Source of the DNA: an uncultured Bacteroidales bacterium
GTDB lineage: Bacteria; Bacteroidota; Bacteroidia; Bacteroidales; Paludibacteraceae
DNA: 9,075 bases
Assembly: GCA_937901225.1 (NCBI GenBank)
Contig: CALCGX010000143.1
Span: 1 to 9,075, forward strand
Direction of reading: 5' to 3'
The translations under genes and the position numbers were made by a program. Position 1 is the stretch's first letter, and every line of letters begins with the position of its first letter. This document shows, one piece after another, positions 6,610 to 9,075 of the stretch. The notes below the pieces were generated by a model. It was not told the origin of the DNA. It saw only the letters and a list, made by a program, of their open reading frames with translations, and did no database searches.

Positions 6610-6774
6610 TTACATACTCTTATAGATGGCATCGGTAAGCGTTTGGATAAAATCCTTACCTGCCAGATTGAGTCCCTATTTAGAGTAGTTGTAGCCCGTA
6701 CCTGATTGATACTCGAAATATGACTCATGACAGTTTCCATTAATAGCAGGGTTAAGGTGACCAACGTGGAATAG
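6610..6774 (-). pseudogene. Decayed 3' end of a - strand gene
   Basis: Reading leftward from about 6774, one frame gives a protein-like sequence: HVGHLNPAINGNCHESYFEY, then QSGTGYNYSK, an in-frame TAG (6676-6678), and GLNLAGKDFIQTLTDAIYKSM before a TAA at 6610-6612. The composition and the smooth continuation across the stop suggest the last 50 or so residues of a real protein with a nonsense mutation. Upstream the frame is closed by TGA at 6775-6777 and no further coding is visible, so most of the gene is gone. The family was not recognised. It may have been part of the susC-susD locus, but that is a guess. It covers most of the 277-bp gap between the terminator and mutS. Confidence 0.5.
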
Positions 6775-6816
6775 TCACTTTATCTCGAATATAATTGTAT
6801 AAAAAAGAAGGCATTT

Positions 6817-6848
6817 TTTGCATATCTCACGAAAAATGCGTAACTTTG
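6817..6848 (+). promoter_or_regulatory. mutS promoter
   Basis: TTTG at 6817-6820, a 20-bp gap and TAACTTTG at 6841-6848 match the Bacteroidales consensus. Transcription should start near 6853-6856, only about 10-13 nt before the mutS start codon, giving a very short leader. The boxes and gap length are the same as in the invertible susC promoter. Confidence 0.85.
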
Positions 6849-6865
6849 CAGCAAATTCCGAAAAT

Positions 6866-9075
6866 ATGGCAAAAATAGACGCAGCAGAAACCCCGATGAT
6901 GCGACAGTTTCGCGAGATAAAAAACCAATACCCCGATGCGGTATTGCTGTTTCGCTGTGGCGACTTCTATGAGACATACGCTGAAGATGCAGTACGGGCA
7001 AGTAAGATTCTAAATATCACGCTTACGCATCGCAGCAACGGCACGAGCAAAGAAGCTAAAGCCTTAGAGATGGCTGGCTTCCCCTTCCATGCGCTAGACA
7101 CCTATTTGCCTAAACTAGTACGCGCAGGGTTGCGTGTGGCTATTTGTGACCAATTAGAAGACCCTAAACTGACTAAGAAACTCGTGAAACGCGGTGTGAC
7201 TGAGTTGGTTACGCCTGGTGTGAGTTATTCGGATACTACATTGCAACAAAAAGAGAACACCTGGCTGGCATGCGTAAACTTCGGCAAACGTGAGGTGGGT
7301 GTTTCGTTCTTGGACATCTCCACAGGCGAGTTCCTCGTTGCACAAGGCACAAGCGATTATATTGACAAACTGTTGGTGAACTTTGCGCCTAAGGAGGTAT
7401 TGTATTTGCGAGGAAAGAAGCAAATGTTTGAAGCCGCTTTCGGCAACAAATACTTTACCTTTGAGTTGGACGACTGGATGATGACCCACGACGCTGCGAT
7501 GGATAGACTGACCAAGCAGTTTCAGGTGCAGAACTTGAAAGGCTTCGGCGTGGAGCAATTGCCTGAAGGCGTGATAGCAGCAGGTGCGATATTGCACTAT
7601 CTAGATGCCACACAACACTTGCAAAATGGTCATATTCAGCATCTTAGTCGCATTGAGGAGGATAAGTTTGTATGGATGGACCGCTTCACGATTCGCAACT
7701 TGGAGCTATTGAGCGGACAGCGCGAAAATAGCACTACGCTCTATGATATCATTGACCGCACGACTACGCCAATGGGCGGACGACTGCTGCACCGTTGGTT
7801 GGCATTCCCGCTGAAGGATGTGCGTGCGATTCGCAACCGTCAGACAGTGGTAGAGTATCTTTTCCGCCATCCAGAGGAGCGCGAGATTATTCGTGAGAAC
7901 TTAGAGCGAATCATGGATATGGAGCGCATCGTGGGCAAGATTTCTACTGGCAGAATATCCCCTCGCGAGATGGTGCAACTGAGTGTGGCATTACAATGCA
8001 TTGCGCCTATCAAGCAGATTTGTGAGAGCGCAACCGACAATTCGTACTTGCGTTTGCTCGGCGAGCAACTGAGTCTGTGCAGCGAGATGTGCGAGAGAAT
8101 ACAACGTGAGATCACCCCCGATCCGCCTGCTGTACAAGGTCGTCCGAATACCATTGCACGTGGCGTAAACGCCGAACTCGACGAACTGCGCGACATACAA
8201 GCCCATGGCAAAGAACGCCTCCTGCAAATACAACAACGAGAGATAGATGCTACTGGTATTCAGTCGCTTAAGATAGGATACAACAATGTGTTTGGCTATT
8301 ATTTGGAGGTGCGTAACACCTACAAAGATCAAGTGCCTGAGACATGGATTCGCAAGCAGACCTTGGTGAATGCCGAGCGCTATATCACGCAAGAGCTCAA
8401 GGAATACGAAGATAAGATTCTCAATGCGGAAGGACAGATTCAGATCATTGAGACACGTCTGTACACCGAACTGATGTTGGCATTGACCGAGTATGTACCA
8501 CAAATGCAGATGGATGCCAACGTGATAGCGCAGATGGACTGCTTGATGGGCTTTGCGCGTGTGGCTGTGGAGAATAAGTATGTGTGTCCTGCCATCAACG
8601 ATAGTCTGGTGATTGATATCCGCCAAGGTCGTCACCCTGTGATTGAAAAGCAATTGCCACTAGATGAGGAGTATGTGCCTAACGATGTGCTGCTAGATAA
8701 TAATGGTCAGCAGATTATCATCATCACGGGTCCGAATATGGCGGGTAAATCTGCCCTACTCCGTCAGACGGCGCTCATTGTGCTGATGGCACAGATCGGT
8801 TCTTTCGTGCCTGCCGTGGAGGCCTCCATCGGCGTGGTGGACAAGATGTTCACCCGCGTGGGCGCGTCGGATGACCTTGCCTCGGGTCAGTCTACCTTTA
8901 TGTTAGAGATGACCGAGGTGGCGTACATTCTGCAAAACGCTACGCAAAAGAGCCTGATCATTTACGATGAGGTGGGCAGAGGAACTTCCACGTTTGACGG
9001 AATGAGCATTGCGCGCGCTATCGTTGAGTATACGGCGGGACGAAGGATCGGAGCAAAAACCCTGTTTGCGACTCA
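6866..9075 (+). CDS. mutS: DNA mismatch repair protein MutS (3' end beyond the window)
   Basis: The first 736 codons are present and open to the window edge. MutS binds mismatched or looped DNA as a dimer and starts mismatch repair through an ATP-dependent clamp. The mismatch-reading F-x-E motif is GDFYE with F34 and E36. The connector, core lever and clamp domains fill about 130-600. The ATPase has Walker [14 protein letters not shown] from G622, where the usual S-T is S-A as seen in Bacteroidota MutS. It also has the [10 protein letters not shown] signature and Walker [17 protein letters not shown] with D701 and E702. The last readable residues, KTLFAT, precede the usual HYHEL. ATG 6866 is chosen because it starts just before the conserved domain and sits directly behind a consensus promoter. 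Roughly 130-150 residues should remain beyond the window. It has its own promoter and mixed CAA/CAG glutamine codons, so it is not part of the susC-susD unit. Confidence 0.97.
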   Translation, partial: MAKIDAAETPMMRQFREIKNQYPDAVLLFRCGDFYETYAEDAVRASKILNITLTHRSNGTSKEAKALEMAGFPFHALDTYLPKLVRAGLRVAICDQLEDPKLTKKLVKRGVTELVTPGVSYSDTTLQQKENTWLACVNFGKREVGVSFLDISTGEFLVAQGTSDYIDKLLVNFAPKEVLYLRGKKQMFEAAFGNKYFTFELDDWMMTHDAAMDRLTKQFQVQNLKGFGVEQLPEGVIAAGAILHYLDATQHLQNGHIQHLSRIEEDKFVWMDRFTIRNLELLSGQRENSTTLYDIIDRTTTPMGGRLLHRWLAFPLKDVRAIRNRQTVVEYLFRHPEEREIIRENLERIMDMERIVGKISTGRISPREMVQLSVALQCIAPIKQICESATDNSYLRLLGEQLSLCSEMCERIQREITPDPPAVQGRPNTIARGVNAELDELRDIQAHGKERLLQIQQREIDATGIQSLKIGYNNVFGYYLEVRNTYKDQVPETWIRKQTLVNAERYITQELKEYEDKILNAEGQIQIIETRLYTELMLALTEYVPQMQMDANVIAQMDCLMGFARVAVENKYVCPAINDSLVIDIRQGRHPVIEKQLPLDEEYVPNDVLLDNNGQQIIIITGPNMAGKSALLRQTALIVLMAQIGSFVPAVEASIGVVDKMFTRVGASDDLASGQSTFMLEMTEVAYILQNATQKSLIIYDEVGRGTSTFDGMSIARAIVEYTAGRRIGAKTLFAT

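Noticed and set aside
6543..6764. 73-residue open frame on the - strand after susD
   Set aside because: It includes the terminator stem; a different frame in the same place reads much more like a protein remnant.
6780..8653. Open frames antisense to mutS
   Set aside because: They overlap a clearly intact mutS frame with all its motifs.
1..9075. tRNA, rRNA, CRISPR array or insertion sequence
   Set aside because: No tRNA fold, rRNA-like stretch, regularly spaced repeat-spacer pattern or transposase was seen.

Overview
The window is chromosomal DNA from a member of the Bacteroidota, most likely order Bacteroidales. Two promoters match the Bacteroidales form exactly (TTTG, 20 bp, TAACTTTG), ribosome binding sites are weak or absent, and there is a SusC/SusD outer-membrane uptake pair, an Mpi-type serine DNA invertase and a MutS with a Bacteroidota-style ATPase motif. 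The genus cannot be named from sequence alone.

Layout. Bases 1-340 hold the possible last codons of a + strand gene, a terminator hairpin, a stretch with RNA-like nested stems, and a truncated copy of a susC leader and start codon on the - strand. Bases 441-1340 form an invertible DNA segment. It is bounded by 33-bp inverted repeats (31 of 33 bases identical) and carries both a serine invertase gene (497-1108, - strand) and an outward-facing consensus promoter (1226-1257, + strand). Bases 1435-4764 encode a SusC-family TonB-dependent transporter and 4832-6523 its SusD-family lipoprotein partner, followed by a strong terminator (6561-6588). Bases 6589-6816 hold only the decayed 3' end of a - strand gene. 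From 6866 to the window end runs mutS, which is cut off by the window edge and reads from its own promoter.

How it works together (inference). In the orientation given, the promoter inside the segment points across the right repeat into a leader of about 170 nt and on into susC-susD, so the locus is read in the ON state. No other TAnnTTTG promoter lies between the right repeat and susC. Inversion by the linked invertase would turn the promoter leftward, into a homologous leader and start codon that lead only to a 26-codon open frame, a hairpin and a distal terminator. This resembles the Salmonella Hin switch, where the invertase gene lies inside the segment it flips. Here it uses an Mpi-family enzyme to control a nutrient or glycan importer. 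The matching leader on the far side suggests an ancestral two-way switch between two divergent susC genes, one of which has been lost.
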